Of a stretch of 55,329 nt of DNA, positions 35,746-43,247 are shown in pieces. The DNA is from Streptomyces sp. MMG1533 (GTDB taxonomy: Bacteria; Actinomycetota; Actinomycetes; Streptomycetales; Streptomycetaceae). Below the pieces are notes generated by a model. That model worked only from the letters and a program-made list of their open reading frames with translations, searched no databases and was not told the DNA's origin. The stretch covers positions 1-55,329 of the forward strand of contig NZ_LGDG01000257.1 in the NCBI RefSeq assembly GCF_001279775.1. The letters are read 5' to 3'. Each line of letters begins with the position of its first letter. Positions within the stretch are counted from its first letter, which is position 1. The translations under genes and the position numbers were made by a program.

Positions 35746-36339
35746 TCAGGCCTCGGCGGACTCTTCGCCCTCGGCCTCGCCCTCGGCGGCCTCCTCGGCC
35801 TGCGCGGCCAGCACCTGCAGGACGACGGTGTCACCGTCGACACCCAGCTTGGTGCCCGACGGCAGCGGGATGTCCTTCGCAAGGATCGAGTCACCGGCCG
35901 TCAGGCCCTCCACGGAGACCGTGACGGACTCGGGGATGTGCGTGGCCTCGGCCTCGACCGGAAGCGCGTTCAGCACGTGCTCCAGCAGGTTGCCGCCCGG
36001 GGCCAGCTCACCCTCGGTGTGCACGTAGATCTCGACGTTGACCTTCTCGCCCCGCGTGACCAGCTGCAGGTCCACGTGCTCAAGGAAGCCCTTGATCGGG
36101 TCACGCTGCACGGACTTCGGGATCGCCAGCTCGTTGGACTTGCCGTCGATGTCCAGGGCGATCAGGACGTTCGGCGTACGCAGCGCGAGCAGCAGTTCGT
36201 GGCCCGGAAGCGTGAGGTGGATCGGGTCGGAACCGTGGCCGTACAGAACACCCGGAACCTTGCTGTCACGGCGGATGCGACGGGCGGCACCCTTGCCGAA
36301 CTCGGTACGGGTCGACACGGCGAGCTTGATCTCGGACAT
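35746..36339 (-). CDS. rplY: 50S ribosomal protein L25 / general stress protein Ctc
   Basis: 197 residues: the N-terminal 5S-rRNA-binding L25 domain (EIKLAVSTRTEFGKGAARRIRR, KVPGVLYGHG) and the C-terminal beta-rich TL5/CTC domain (ESVTVSVEGLTAGDSILAKDI), then an acidic Ala/Glu tail. Long Ctc-type forms are usual in actinobacteria. ATG 36339 has GGAGT 8 nt upstream. It is followed by pth and preceded by the prs terminator. Confidence 0.95.
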   Translation of the reverse strand: MSEIKLAVSTRTEFGKGAARRIRRDSKVPGVLYGHGSDPIHLTLPGHELLLALRTPNVLIALDIDGKSNELAIPKSVQRDPIKGFLEHVDLQLVTRGEKVNVEIYVHTEGELAPGGNLLEHVLNALPVEAEATHIPESVTVSVEGLTAGDSILAKDIPLPSGTKLGVDGDTVVLQVLAAQAEEAAEGEAEGEESAEA

Positions 36340-36452
36340 GGGATCACTCCTCGTAGAAATAGGTACGGACGTGGTCACCCGGCCACGAACGGCCTGCTAC
36401 GAAGAGCGCGTCGATAACGGACAGCCGATCCACCGTCGTAGAAAACGGAGAA

Positions 36453-36502
36453 CGGCCTCCCTCGCCGAGCAACTTCAGCAGTCTACTCGGAGGGGGAGGC
36501 CG
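36453..36502 (-). terminator. Terminator between prs and rplY
   Basis: CGGCCTCCC (36453-36461) pairs with GGGAGGCCG (36494-36502), and CCGAG (36465-36469) with CTCGG (36486-36490) inside a long stem-loop, 58 nt after the prs stop on the minus strand. Confidence 0.7.
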
Positions 36503-36560
36503 CACCCAAAAGGATCTTTACGCCAGCGATCTCACGGCAGCGATCTCACGCCCGCGATCT

Positions 36561-37541
36561 CTACTGCTCGTCGAACAGGCTCGTCACCGAACCGTCCTCG
36601 AACACCTCACGCACCGCACTCGCGATCGTCGGCGCGATCGACAGCACCTTGATCTTGTCCAGGTCCGCACCCAGCTCACCCGGCGTCGGCAGCGTGTCCG
36701 TGAACACGAACTCGCTCACCCGCGAGTTCTTCAGCCGGTCCGCCGCCGGACCCGACAGCACACCGTGCGTCGCCGTCACGATGACGTCCTCCGCACCGTG
36801 CGCGAACAGCGCGTCCGCGGCCGCACAGATCGTGCCACCGGTGTCGATCATGTCGTCGACCAGCACACACACCCGGCCCTTGACCTCACCCACGACCTCG
36901 TGGACGGTCACCTGGTTCGCCACGTCCTTGTCACGCCGCTTGTGCACGATGGCCAGCGGCGCACCCAGCCGGTCGCACCAGCGGTCGGCGACCCGCACCC
37001 GCCCGGCGTCCGGGGACACGACCGTCAACTTGCCCTTGTCGACCTTCTTGCCCACGTAGTCCGCAAGGAGGGGAAGGGCGAACAGGTGGTCCACCGGGCC
37101 GTCGAAGAAGCCCTGGATCTGGTCCGTGTGCAGATCCACGGTCAGGATGCGGTGGGCACCCGCCGTCTTCATCAGGTCCGCGATCAGACGCGCCGAAATC
37201 GGTTCACGCCCACGGTGCTTCTTGTCCTGCCGCGCGTAACCGTAGAACGGCACGATGACGGTGATGGAGCGAGCCGACGCACGCTTCAGCGCGTCGATCA
37301 TGATCAACTGCTCCATGATCCACTGGTTGATCGGAGCCGTGTGGCTCTGGATCACAAAGCAGTCCGCACCACGCGCCGACTCCTGATAGCGCACATAGAT
37401 CTCGCCGTTCGCGAAGTCGAAGGCCTTCGTCGGGACAACCCCGACACCCAGCTGCTGGGCGACCTCCTCGGCAAGCTCGGGGTGGGCGCGGCCGGAGAAG
37501 AACATCATCTTCTTCTCGCCGGTCGTCTTGATCCCGGTCAC
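36561..37541 (-). CDS. prs: Ribose-phosphate pyrophosphokinase (PRPP synthetase)
   Basis: 326 residues, class I PRPP synthase; makes PRPP from ribose-5-phosphate and ATP for nucleotide, His and Trp synthesis. Motifs: FSGRAHPELAEEVA, FANGEIYVRYQESARGADCF, YGYARQDKKHRGREPISA (ATP-binding loop), VDLHTDQIQGFF and the PRPP loop VLVDDMIDTGGTI. GTG 37541 has GAGGAGA upstream. It lies downstream of glmU on the same strand, the conserved glmU-prs order, with a repeat-bearing gap of 136 bp. Confidence 0.96.
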   Translation of the reverse strand: MTGIKTTGEKKMMFFSGRAHPELAEEVAQQLGVGVVPTKAFDFANGEIYVRYQESARGADCFVIQSHTAPINQWIMEQLIMIDALKRASARSITVIVPFYGYARQDKKHRGREPISARLIADLMKTAGAHRILTVDLHTDQIQGFFDGPVDHLFALPLLADYVGKKVDKGKLTVVSPDAGRVRVADRWCDRLGAPLAIVHKRRDKDVANQVTVHEVVGEVKGRVCVLVDDMIDTGGTICAAADALFAHGAEDVIVTATHGVLSGPAADRLKNSRVSEFVFTDTLPTPGELGADLDKIKVLSIAPTIASAVREVFEDGSVTSLFDEQ

Positions 37542-37561
37542 AGCACTGTCTCCTCAGAGGT

Positions 37562-37619
37562 GTCTCAACTGGGTACCGATAGACCGTCTCAGCTGGCTGC
37601 GAGAGGCCGTCTCGGCTGG
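37562..37619. repeat. Three degenerate tandem repeats in the glmU-prs gap
   Basis: GTCTCAACTGG (37562), GTCTCAGCTGG (37586) and GTCTCGGCTGG (37609) recur every 23-24 bp in the leader upstream of prs. They could be a protein site or a decayed minisatellite. Confidence 0.45.
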
Positions 37620-37677
37620 TGGGGCGTGCGGATGTGCACTTATCACGGTACGCCGTGTTTGACGCACCCGTTTCCGG

Positions 37678-39126
37678 TCAGCCTTCGCTCTCACCCTGCC
37701 GGGACTCCGCCTCGGCCGCCTTCGCAGCCGCGCTCCCCGGACGCTTACGAGCCACCCAACCCTCGATATTCCGCTGCTGACCGCGGGCCACGGCCAACGA
37801 ACCGGGCGGCACATCCTTCGTGATCACGGACCCCGCGGCGGTGTAAGCACCGTCCCCGACCGTGACAGGCGCCACAAACATGTTGTCCGCACCGGTACGA
37901 CAGTGCGACCCCACGGTGGAGCGGTGCTTGTCCTGCCCGTCGTAGTTCACGAAGACACTCGCCGCACCGATGTTGGTGTGATCACCGATGGTCGCGTCAC
38001 CGACATAGGAGAGGTGCGGGACCTTTGTCCCCTCCCCGATGGAGGAGTTCTTGGTCTCGACGTACGTACCGACCTTCGACTTGGGCCCGAGACACGAACC
38101 GGGCCGAAGATAGGCGTACGGCCCGACGGTCGCCAGCGGCCCGACGTCCGCCCCGTCCGCCACCGTGTTGTCGACCCGCGCCCCCGCACCCACCCGGGTG
38201 TCCGTCAGCCGGCTGTTGGGCCCGACCTCGGCACCCTCCCCGAGATGAGTGGCACCGTGCAGCTGAGTGCCCGGGTGGACGATGGCGTCCTGCTCGAACG
38301 TCACCGTGACATCGACCCAGGTCGTGGCCGGATCGACGACGGTCACACCGGCGAGCATCGCGCGGCTCAGCAACCGGTCGTTGAGAATCCGCCGAGCCTC
38401 GGACAACTGCACACGATTGTTGATCCCGGCGATCTCACGATGATCACCCGCAACCGAGGCGCCCACGCGATGCCCGGCCTCACGCAGAATCCCCAGGACA
38501 TCGGTCAGATACTCCTCCCCCTGGGAGTTGTCCGTACGAACCTTCCCGAGCGCGTCCGCCAGAAGCTGCCCGTCGAAGGCGAACACCCCGGAGTTGATCT
38601 CCCGAACGGCCCGCTGCGAGTCGGAGGCGTCCTTGTGCTCGACGATCGCCGTGACGGCCCCGGAGACGTGGTCGCGCACGATCCGGCCGTAACCGGTCGC
38701 GTCCGGAACCTCGGCGGTCAGCACGGTGACCGCATTGCCGTCGGCGGAGTGAGTGGCGGCGAGCTGCCGCAACGTCTCACCGGTCAGCAGAGGCGTGTCC
38801 CCGCACACCACGACCACGGTCCCGTCGACCGACCCGCCCAACTCCTCCAACGCCATCCGAACGGCATGCCCCGTGCCGTTCTGCTGCGCCTGCACCGCGG
38901 TACGCACCTCGGCGTCGGTCTCCGCCAGATGCGCGGTGACCTTCTCGCGGGCGTGACCCACGACCACGACGAGGTTCTCGGGCTGCAACTCACGCGCGGC
39001 GGCGAGCACATGGCCCACGAGGGACCGGCCACAGATCTCGTGCAGAACCTTGGGTGTGGCCGACTTCATACGGGTGCCCTCACCCGCTGCAAGAACGACG
39101 ACGGCTGCCGGGCGAATGGCGCTCAC
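37678..39126 (-). CDS. glmU: Bifunctional N-acetylglucosamine-1-phosphate uridylyltransferase / glucosamine-1-phosphate acetyltransferase
   Basis: 482 residues. The N-terminal pyrophosphorylase has LAAGEGTRMKSATPKVLHEI and VVVVCGDTPLL; the C-terminal left-handed beta helix (hexapeptide repeats, GVTVVDPATTWVD, YVETKNSSIGEGTKVPHLSY, FVNYDGQDKHR with the catalytic His/Lys area) carries the acetyltransferase. It makes UDP-GlcNAc for peptidoglycan. GTG 39126 follows GAAGGG; an upstream ATG at 39165 would add 13 residues. It lies just downstream of the tRNA-Gln gene, separated by a terminator palindrome. Confidence 0.96.
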   Translation of the reverse strand: MSAIRPAAVVVLAAGEGTRMKSATPKVLHEICGRSLVGHVLAAARELQPENLVVVVGHAREKVTAHLAETDAEVRTAVQAQQNGTGHAVRMALEELGGSVDGTVVVVCGDTPLLTGETLRQLAATHSADGNAVTVLTAEVPDATGYGRIVRDHVSGAVTAIVEHKDASDSQRAVREINSGVFAFDGQLLADALGKVRTDNSQGEEYLTDVLGILREAGHRVGASVAGDHREIAGINNRVQLSEARRILNDRLLSRAMLAGVTVVDPATTWVDVTVTFEQDAIVHPGTQLHGATHLGEGAEVGPNSRLTDTRVGAGARVDNTVADGADVGPLATVGPYAYLRPGSCLGPKSKVGTYVETKNSSIGEGTKVPHLSYVGDATIGDHTNIGAASVFVNYDGQDKHRSTVGSHCRTGADNMFVAPVTVGDGAYTAAGSVITKDVPPGSLAVARGQQRNIEGWVARKRPGSAAAKAAEAESRQGESEG

Positions 39127-39204
39127 GGGGTTGCCCTTCGGCTTTGGATGGGTGGGGGTGGACATCCGCAGGATACCGGGGCGTTTCGTGGGGGACATGA
39201 GAGT

Positions 39205-39230
39205 GGGCCCTGACAGTACTGTCAGGGCCC
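39205..39230. terminator. 26-bp perfect palindrome between tRNA-Gln and glmU
   Basis: A fully self-complementary sequence, GGGCCCTGACAGT followed by its exact reverse complement. It would end the tRNA transcript (minus strand); the plus strand has GGTTTT right after it. Confidence 0.75.
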
Positions 39231-39245
39231 GGTTTTGAGAGGGGG

Positions 39246-39316
39246 CTCCCGGGGAAGGAATCGAACCCTCATTCAAGAGACCAAAACTCTTTGTCCTGCC
39301 ATTAGACGACCCGGGA
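39246..39316 (-). tRNA. tRNA-Gln (anticodon TTG)
   Basis: On the minus strand the acceptor arm TCCCGGG (39316-39310) pairs with CCCGGGA (39253-39247), discriminator G at 39246. Anticodon stem AAGAG/CTCTT with loop TTTTGGT gives TTG. T arm GAGGG-TTCGATT-CCTTC is canonical with one G-T pair. CCA is not encoded (GCC follows). The gene reads CAA codons, rare in this genome. Confidence 0.93.
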
Positions 39317-39328
39317 TAATCTGACCCG

Positions 39329-40207
39329 TTATGTCCGATTCTCTAGATCGGCGACGGGCGCAGCCCCTACTATGCCGTACCAGGCGCCTTCCATGCGACG
39401 GTAAAGGTCAGCGCTCTTCGTGACGTAAACGATCAAGTAGCCGCGGTATGCCTCCGAGGTGTTCTTCCGGTTCGTCTTCGGGTTGTGCTTCTTGAGGGTG
39501 GCCTTCTGGAAGGCGGAGGTTTCCACGCCCACCAGTCCGGCCCAGAACTCTTCGGCGCCCGTAACGTCGGCCGACTCGTGGATGCTCACCCGAAAGCGCA
39601 GGCGCTCGCGCTCCACGCTGAGTACATCGAGCCAGCGCAGGAAGAAGCTGACGACGTTCGGGTCGCTGTTGATGAAGTGCAGCCTCTCGCGGCGGCTGTA
39701 CGACTTGTCCTTGGCGCCCTCGGCCCAATAGAGCGCCACGCCCGCCAGGAACACCTCCCGGTCGGACAGGTTGCCGACCGCTTGCTCGGCGGCGGCCTTC
39801 GTGCGCTGGCGCTCCTCCTCGCGGCGCTGCAGGGTGGCCTCCCAGCCTCGCCTGGCGATAGCCGAAGCCTCATCGGGGGTCCGTCGCCGCTCCGGCTTCG
39901 GCAGATCCCGCACCCACAACGAGATCGAACTCTTGGAGCACCCCAGCTCCACCTGGATCTGGTCGTATGTCCAGCCCCGGAGCCGGAGTTCCCTCGCCTT
40001 GTCCCGCAGGTCGTCCTTGGCGTTCGGGCGCTTCGTCCATTCAGGAGGCGGCTCGCCCTCCAGGAGGCGGTTGAGGATGTCGTTGTTGTCGACGTGCAGT
40101 CGGTCGCGGATCTGGCGTCGGCTGAGGCCGGCTCGCCGCAAGGCGACCGCCCGCTCCCGCAGTCCCTCGAAGTCCGCGTATTTGCCATGTGGATGTGCCA
40201 TGGGCAT
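39329..40207 (-). CDS. Unusual two-HTH protein with an ALYWAEG-type (LAGLIDADG-like?) domain, next to tRNA-Gln
   Basis: 292 residues. Two short helix-turn-helix segments can be seen (AVALRRAGLSRRQIRDRL near residues 21-38; LRLRGWTYDQIQVELGCSK near 74-92), then a charged helix (EATLQRREEERQRTKAAAEQ) and a C-terminal alpha/beta domain with FLAGVALYWAEGAKDKS, FINSDPNVVSFFLRWLD, RFRVSIHES, EEFWAGLVGV and FQKATLKKHNPKTNRK. That block order resembles LAGLIDADG-fold endonuclease-like proteins of phages and archaea, but I cannot prove it. Codon use looks less extreme than in neighbouring genes and the place beside a tRNA suggests acquisition. Start ATG 40207 or 40201. No integrase is nearby. Confidence 0.65.
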   Translation of the reverse strand: MPMAHPHGKYADFEGLRERAVALRRAGLSRRQIRDRLHVDNNDILNRLLEGEPPPEWTKRPNAKDDLRDKARELRLRGWTYDQIQVELGCSKSSISLWVRDLPKPERRRTPDEASAIARRGWEATLQRREEERQRTKAAAEQAVGNLSDREVFLAGVALYWAEGAKDKSYSRRERLHFINSDPNVVSFFLRWLDVLSVERERLRFRVSIHESADVTGAEEFWAGLVGVETSAFQKATLKKHNPKTNRKNTSEAYRGYLIVYVTKSADLYRRMEGAWYGIVGAAPVADLENRT

Positions 40208-40356
40208 ACGGTCCGGGTGGAATCCGATCTTCCGGGGTCGAACGGTGAGCGATTCAGCAGTTCGAGGGATATCGGTCGGTTTCGTCGCCGTTCGGTCACG
40301 GAGTGTGGTGTAGGCCAGTCACGGAAACTCACCGGAAAAGGGGCACCCGGCGCCCG

Positions 40357-40362
40357 TAGGCT
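40357..40362 (+). promoter_or_regulatory. -10 box of leaderless sensor-kinase promoter
   Basis: TAGGCT, then 6 nt (GGAGGC), then ATG 40369. The GGAGG could also act as a ribosome site but is too close to the ATG. Confidence 0.6.
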
Positions 40363-40368
40363 GGAGGC

Positions 40369-41694
40369 ATGACCACGACGGGGGAAGACCACGCGACGGC
40401 CTTGGGAGGGCCGTGGTGGTGGGCCAGGCGGCGCAGCGCGGTGCTGGACGTGAGTCTGGCCGTGGTGTCCGCGGTGGAGTGTGCGGTGGAGGGGTATCCG
40501 TTCGCGCGGGACGCGGGGATCCCGGTTGCCGCGGGGATCGTGTTCGGGTTGTTGGCCGGCTCGGTGCTGGTGTTGCGGCGCCGCTGGCCGATCGCTGTCG
40601 TGCTGGTGTCGATCGCGATCACGCCCGCCCAGATGGGGTTCCTGATGGGCATCGTCGGTCTGTACACGCTGGCCGCGTCGGAGCTGCCGCGTCGGATCAT
40701 CGGGTCGCTGGCGGGGATGTCGCTGGTGGGGACGTTGATCGTGACGTTCGTGCGGGTGCGGCAGGACATGGCGCGGGGGGATCTGACGCTGGGGGACTGG
40801 TTCGTCCCGTTCGCGGCGATCACCACGTCGCTGGGGCTGACGGCTCCGCCGTTGCTGCTCGGGCTGTATGTGGGGGCTCGGCGGCGGTTGATGGAGAGCC
40901 TGCGGGAGCGGGCGGACAGTCTGGAGCGGGAGCTTCAGTTGCTGGCCGAGCGGGCCGAGGAACGGGCGGAGTGGGCGCGGAACGAGGAGCGGACGCGGAT
41001 CGCGCGTGAGATGCACGATGTCGTGGCGCACCGGGTGAGTCTGATGGTGGTGCATGCCGCGGCGCTTCAGGCCGTTGCGCGGAAGGATCCCGAGAAGGCG
41101 GTGAAGAATGCCGCTCTCGTGGGGGACATGGGGCGGCAGGCGTTGACCGAGTTGCGGGAGATGCTCGGGGTGTTGCGGACCGGGGACGGCAGGGCGGCCG
41201 CTGCGCGGCGCGATGAGGTGCCGTTGGCGGCTGTGGGGGCGGCCGCGGCGGTGGCTGCTTCAAGGGTTGCCGAGGACGAGGGTGCGGGGGAGGGGCCCGG
41301 GCCTTGTCTGTCGGATCTGGATGTGCTGGTGGGGCAGTCGGCGGCCGCGGGGATGGTCGTCGATCTGTCGGTGGAGGGGGATACGCGGTCGTATGCCGCG
41401 GACATCGAGCAGACGGCGTTCCGGGTGGTGCAGGAGGCGTTGACGAACGTCCACAAGCATGCGGCGGGGGCGAAGACGTACGTACGGCTCGCGCATCGGG
41501 TGTCGGAGATCGCGATGCAGGTGGAGAACGAGCCGCCGCCGGAGGTGACGTCGGCGTCGTCGGCGCGGTTGCCGTCGGGGGGCAACGGGCTGCTGGGGAT
41601 GCGGGAGCGGGTCGTGGGGCTGGGTGGTGTGTTCGTGTCGGGGCCGACGGATGCGGGGGGTTTTCGGGTGTCGGCGGTGATTCCGGCGTCGTAG
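40369..41694 (+). CDS. Orphan NarL-type (HisKA_3) sensor histidine kinase
   Basis: 441 residues. Four or five membrane helices in the first 170 residues with short loops, suggesting sensing within the membrane; a helical linker; HisKA_3 dimerisation with the phospho-acceptor His216 in RIAREMHDVVAHRVS; and a GHKL ATPase (N box FRVVQEALTNVHKHA, G box NGLLGMRERV). It is of the DesK/NarX-like type that usually pairs with a LuxR-family regulator, yet none is adjacent; the regulators at 20411 and 25702 are far away. An Ala/Glu-rich insertion (AAAAVAASRVAEDEGAGEG) splits the region before the ATPase. Confidence 0.9.
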   Translation: MTTTGEDHATALGGPWWWARRRSAVLDVSLAVVSAVECAVEGYPFARDAGIPVAAGIVFGLLAGSVLVLRRRWPIAVVLVSIAITPAQMGFLMGIVGLYTLAASELPRRIIGSLAGMSLVGTLIVTFVRVRQDMARGDLTLGDWFVPFAAITTSLGLTAPPLLLGLYVGARRRLMESLRERADSLERELQLLAERAEERAEWARNEERTRIAREMHDVVAHRVSLMVVHAAALQAVARKDPEKAVKNAALVGDMGRQALTELREMLGVLRTGDGRAAAARRDEVPLAAVGAAAAVAASRVAEDEGAGEGPGPCLSDLDVLVGQSAAAGMVVDLSVEGDTRSYAADIEQTAFRVVQEALTNVHKHAAGAKTYVRLAHRVSEIAMQVENEPPPEVTSASSARLPSGGNGLLGMRERVVGLGGVFVSGPTDAGGFRVSAVIPAS

Positions 41695-41713
41695 GGCGGT
41701 CGCTCGTGTGGTC

Positions 41714-42223
41714 TCAGCCTGCGGTGAGGCGGGTGGGTTCGATGCCGGAGACGAGGGCGGCGAGGGCCTGGTCGAGGTCGGGTCCGAGGTACCAGTCGCC
41801 GGTGTGGTCGAGGGCGTAGACGCGGCCTTCGGTGTCGATGGCGAGGATGGCGTGGGTGTCGGTTTCGGCGCCGAGGGGGCAGACCTCGGTGTCGAGGGCG
41901 CGGCCGAGGTCGCAGAGGGTGCGGGCCAGGTGGAGGCCGTGCAGGGGGTCGAAGTGGACGGCGGCGGGGGCGATCTGGCGGCCGGGGCCGGTGGGTGCGA
42001 GGTGGAGGCCGCCGAACTCGGCCCAGGCCTCGACGGCGGCGGGGAAGACGGCGTGCCGGTGTCCGGCGGGTGAGGCGTGTTCGCGCAGGGCGTCGGCCCA
42101 GAGTTCGGCCTGCTTTATGTCCCAGCGTCCGGGTTGCCAGCCGGCGGAGCGCAGGGCGGCGTCGACGGGTACGGGGAAGCGTGTGGTGGAGGTGCGGTCG
42201 GGGTGCATCTTCCCTTGGTTCAT
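41714..42223 (-). CDS. SUKH-3-type immunity-domain protein
   Basis: 169 residues. Pattern RFPVPVDAALRSAGWQPGR, AELWADAL, HAVFPAAVEAWAEFGGLHL, LGRALDTEVCPLG and ILAIDTEGRVYALDHTGDW fits the SUKH-3 family (alpha/beta immunity proteins that bind and block toxin domains of polymorphic toxin systems). No signal peptide or membrane helix, so cytoplasmic. It lies 130 bp downstream of the YwqJ-type deaminase on the same strand, the arrangement expected for an immunity partner. Start ATG 42223; ATG 42208 is also possible. Confidence 0.75.
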   Translation of the reverse strand: MNQGKMHPDRTSTTRFPVPVDAALRSAGWQPGRWDIKQAELWADALREHASPAGHRHAVFPAAVEAWAEFGGLHLAPTGPGRQIAPAAVHFDPLHGLHLARTLCDLGRALDTEVCPLGAETDTHAILAIDTEGRVYALDHTGDWYLGPDLDQALAALVSGIEPTRLTAG

Positions 42224-42287
42224 CAGGTCATCAGGTTCATCGAGATCGTTGAGGTCGCGGCCGTCGGGACTGGGTGCCTCGGTGATG

Positions 42288-42332
42288 CGTCCTGTTGGTG
42301 TGCGTCGTGTTGATGTACGTCGTGTTGATGTA
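42288..42332. repeat. Three 15-bp direct repeats between the deaminase and SUKH-3 genes
   Basis: Two exact copies of CGTCGTGTTGATGTA (42303-42317, 42318-42332) are preceded by a third with three mismatches (42288-42302). They lie in the 130-bp leader of the SUKH-3 gene and look like regulator sites or slippage products. Confidence 0.7.
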
Positions 42333-42353
42333 CGTGGGGCGTGGGCGATCGAT

Positions 42354-42950
42354 TCAGTCGTCCGTGGTCGTGGAGTCGACGACGCGGACGCCGAAGTGGG
42401 CGCTGAGGGCTGTGCAGGCGCGGCAGGGGGAGGCGAAGCCGCCGTGGAGGGGGTCGCCGTCCTCGCGGATGTGCCGGGTGGTGAGTTTGGCCTGCTTGAG
42501 GGCCTTGCGGGCCTCGCCGTTGGTCATCGGTCTGCGGGCGGCGCGTTTGGTGCGGGCGGCGTCGATGGCGGCGATGTGGCGGGAGATGAGCATGGCTTCG
42601 GCGCAGCGGCCGGTGAAGCGGTCGCGTCTGTCGCTGGGGAGGGTGTCGAGGAAGTCCTGGACGAGGGGGTGCAGGGCGGGTGGCTGGTCGCCGCGGGCGG
42701 CGGTGCCGGTGAGGGTGGCGCCGCGTACGGAGAGGGCGGCGGCGACGGTGGGGAGTATGCCGTCGCGGCGGTGGCGCAGGGTGGGGGCGTGTGGGGTTCC
42801 GGTGCTGCTCCAGCCGACGCGGGGGTCGCCGGAGGGGCCGGTGTGCGGGCCTGCGTGCGGTGCTGTCTGCCGGGCGGTCCGGGGGTCGCCGGACGCGCCT
42901 GGTCGCGATCCTGTGTGTGGTCCCGTCTGCGTCACGTTCATGATCGTCAT
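42354..42950 (-). CDS. YwqJ-type nucleic-acid/nucleotide deaminase
   Basis: 198 residues. The first ~55 are disordered (repeated GPHTG, GDPR). The deaminase core has the zinc motifs Cys116-Ala-Glu118 (GRCAEAMLISRHI) and Pro175-Cys-x-x-Cys179 (PCRACTALSAHFGV), with a helix between, as in YwqJ-like deaminases of polymorphic toxin systems. All catalytic positions are present, so it is probably active. There is no secretion signal or large trafficking domain, so unlike classical toxins it would act inside the producer. ATG 42950; ATG 42941 (residue 4) is an alternative. The SUKH-3 gene follows. Confidence 0.78.
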   Translation of the reverse strand: MTIMNVTQTGPHTGSRPGASGDPRTARQTAPHAGPHTGPSGDPRVGWSSTGTPHAPTLRHRRDGILPTVAAALSVRGATLTGTAARGDQPPALHPLVQDFLDTLPSDRRDRFTGRCAEAMLISRHIAAIDAARTKRAARRPMTNGEARKALKQAKLTTRHIREDGDPLHGGFASPCRACTALSAHFGVRVVDSTTTDD

Positions 42951-43100
42951 CCCCTCCCGAGCATCCCCCGGACGACACAGAGTGCCAAACGGCGTGGCTG
43001 GTGCGGAAGCTGGGGCGCTGCGACACGCCCGGGTTTGGGCAGGCTGTCACGGCGGGGTGACGGCTGGTCACGGAAGCGGAGGGGTGCTGGCCGGTGCCCG

Positions 43101-43129
43101 GTGACCTGTCTTGTCGTACCGCATAGGCT
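43101..43129 (+). promoter_or_regulatory. Promoter of the WHH-SUKH gene
   Basis: GTGACC (43101-43106), 17 nt, TAGGCT (43124-43129). The leader of about 110 nt contains the perfect hairpin CCACGCG (43144-43150)/CGCGTGG (43156-43162). Confidence 0.55.
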
Positions 43130-43247
43130 GTCCGCACCGCGATCCACGCGGGCGACGCGTGGAGACGGACGAGACAGTCGATACGGGGCGTAGTGACCGA
43201 ACGTGGTCGTTGCGGGCCGTACCAGAGTGCCGCAGGGGGCAACCGCC

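Noticed and set aside
39246..40207. Integrated element with att sites at tRNA-Gln
   Set aside because: No integrase and no repeated copy of the tRNA 3' end could be found in the adjacent sequence.
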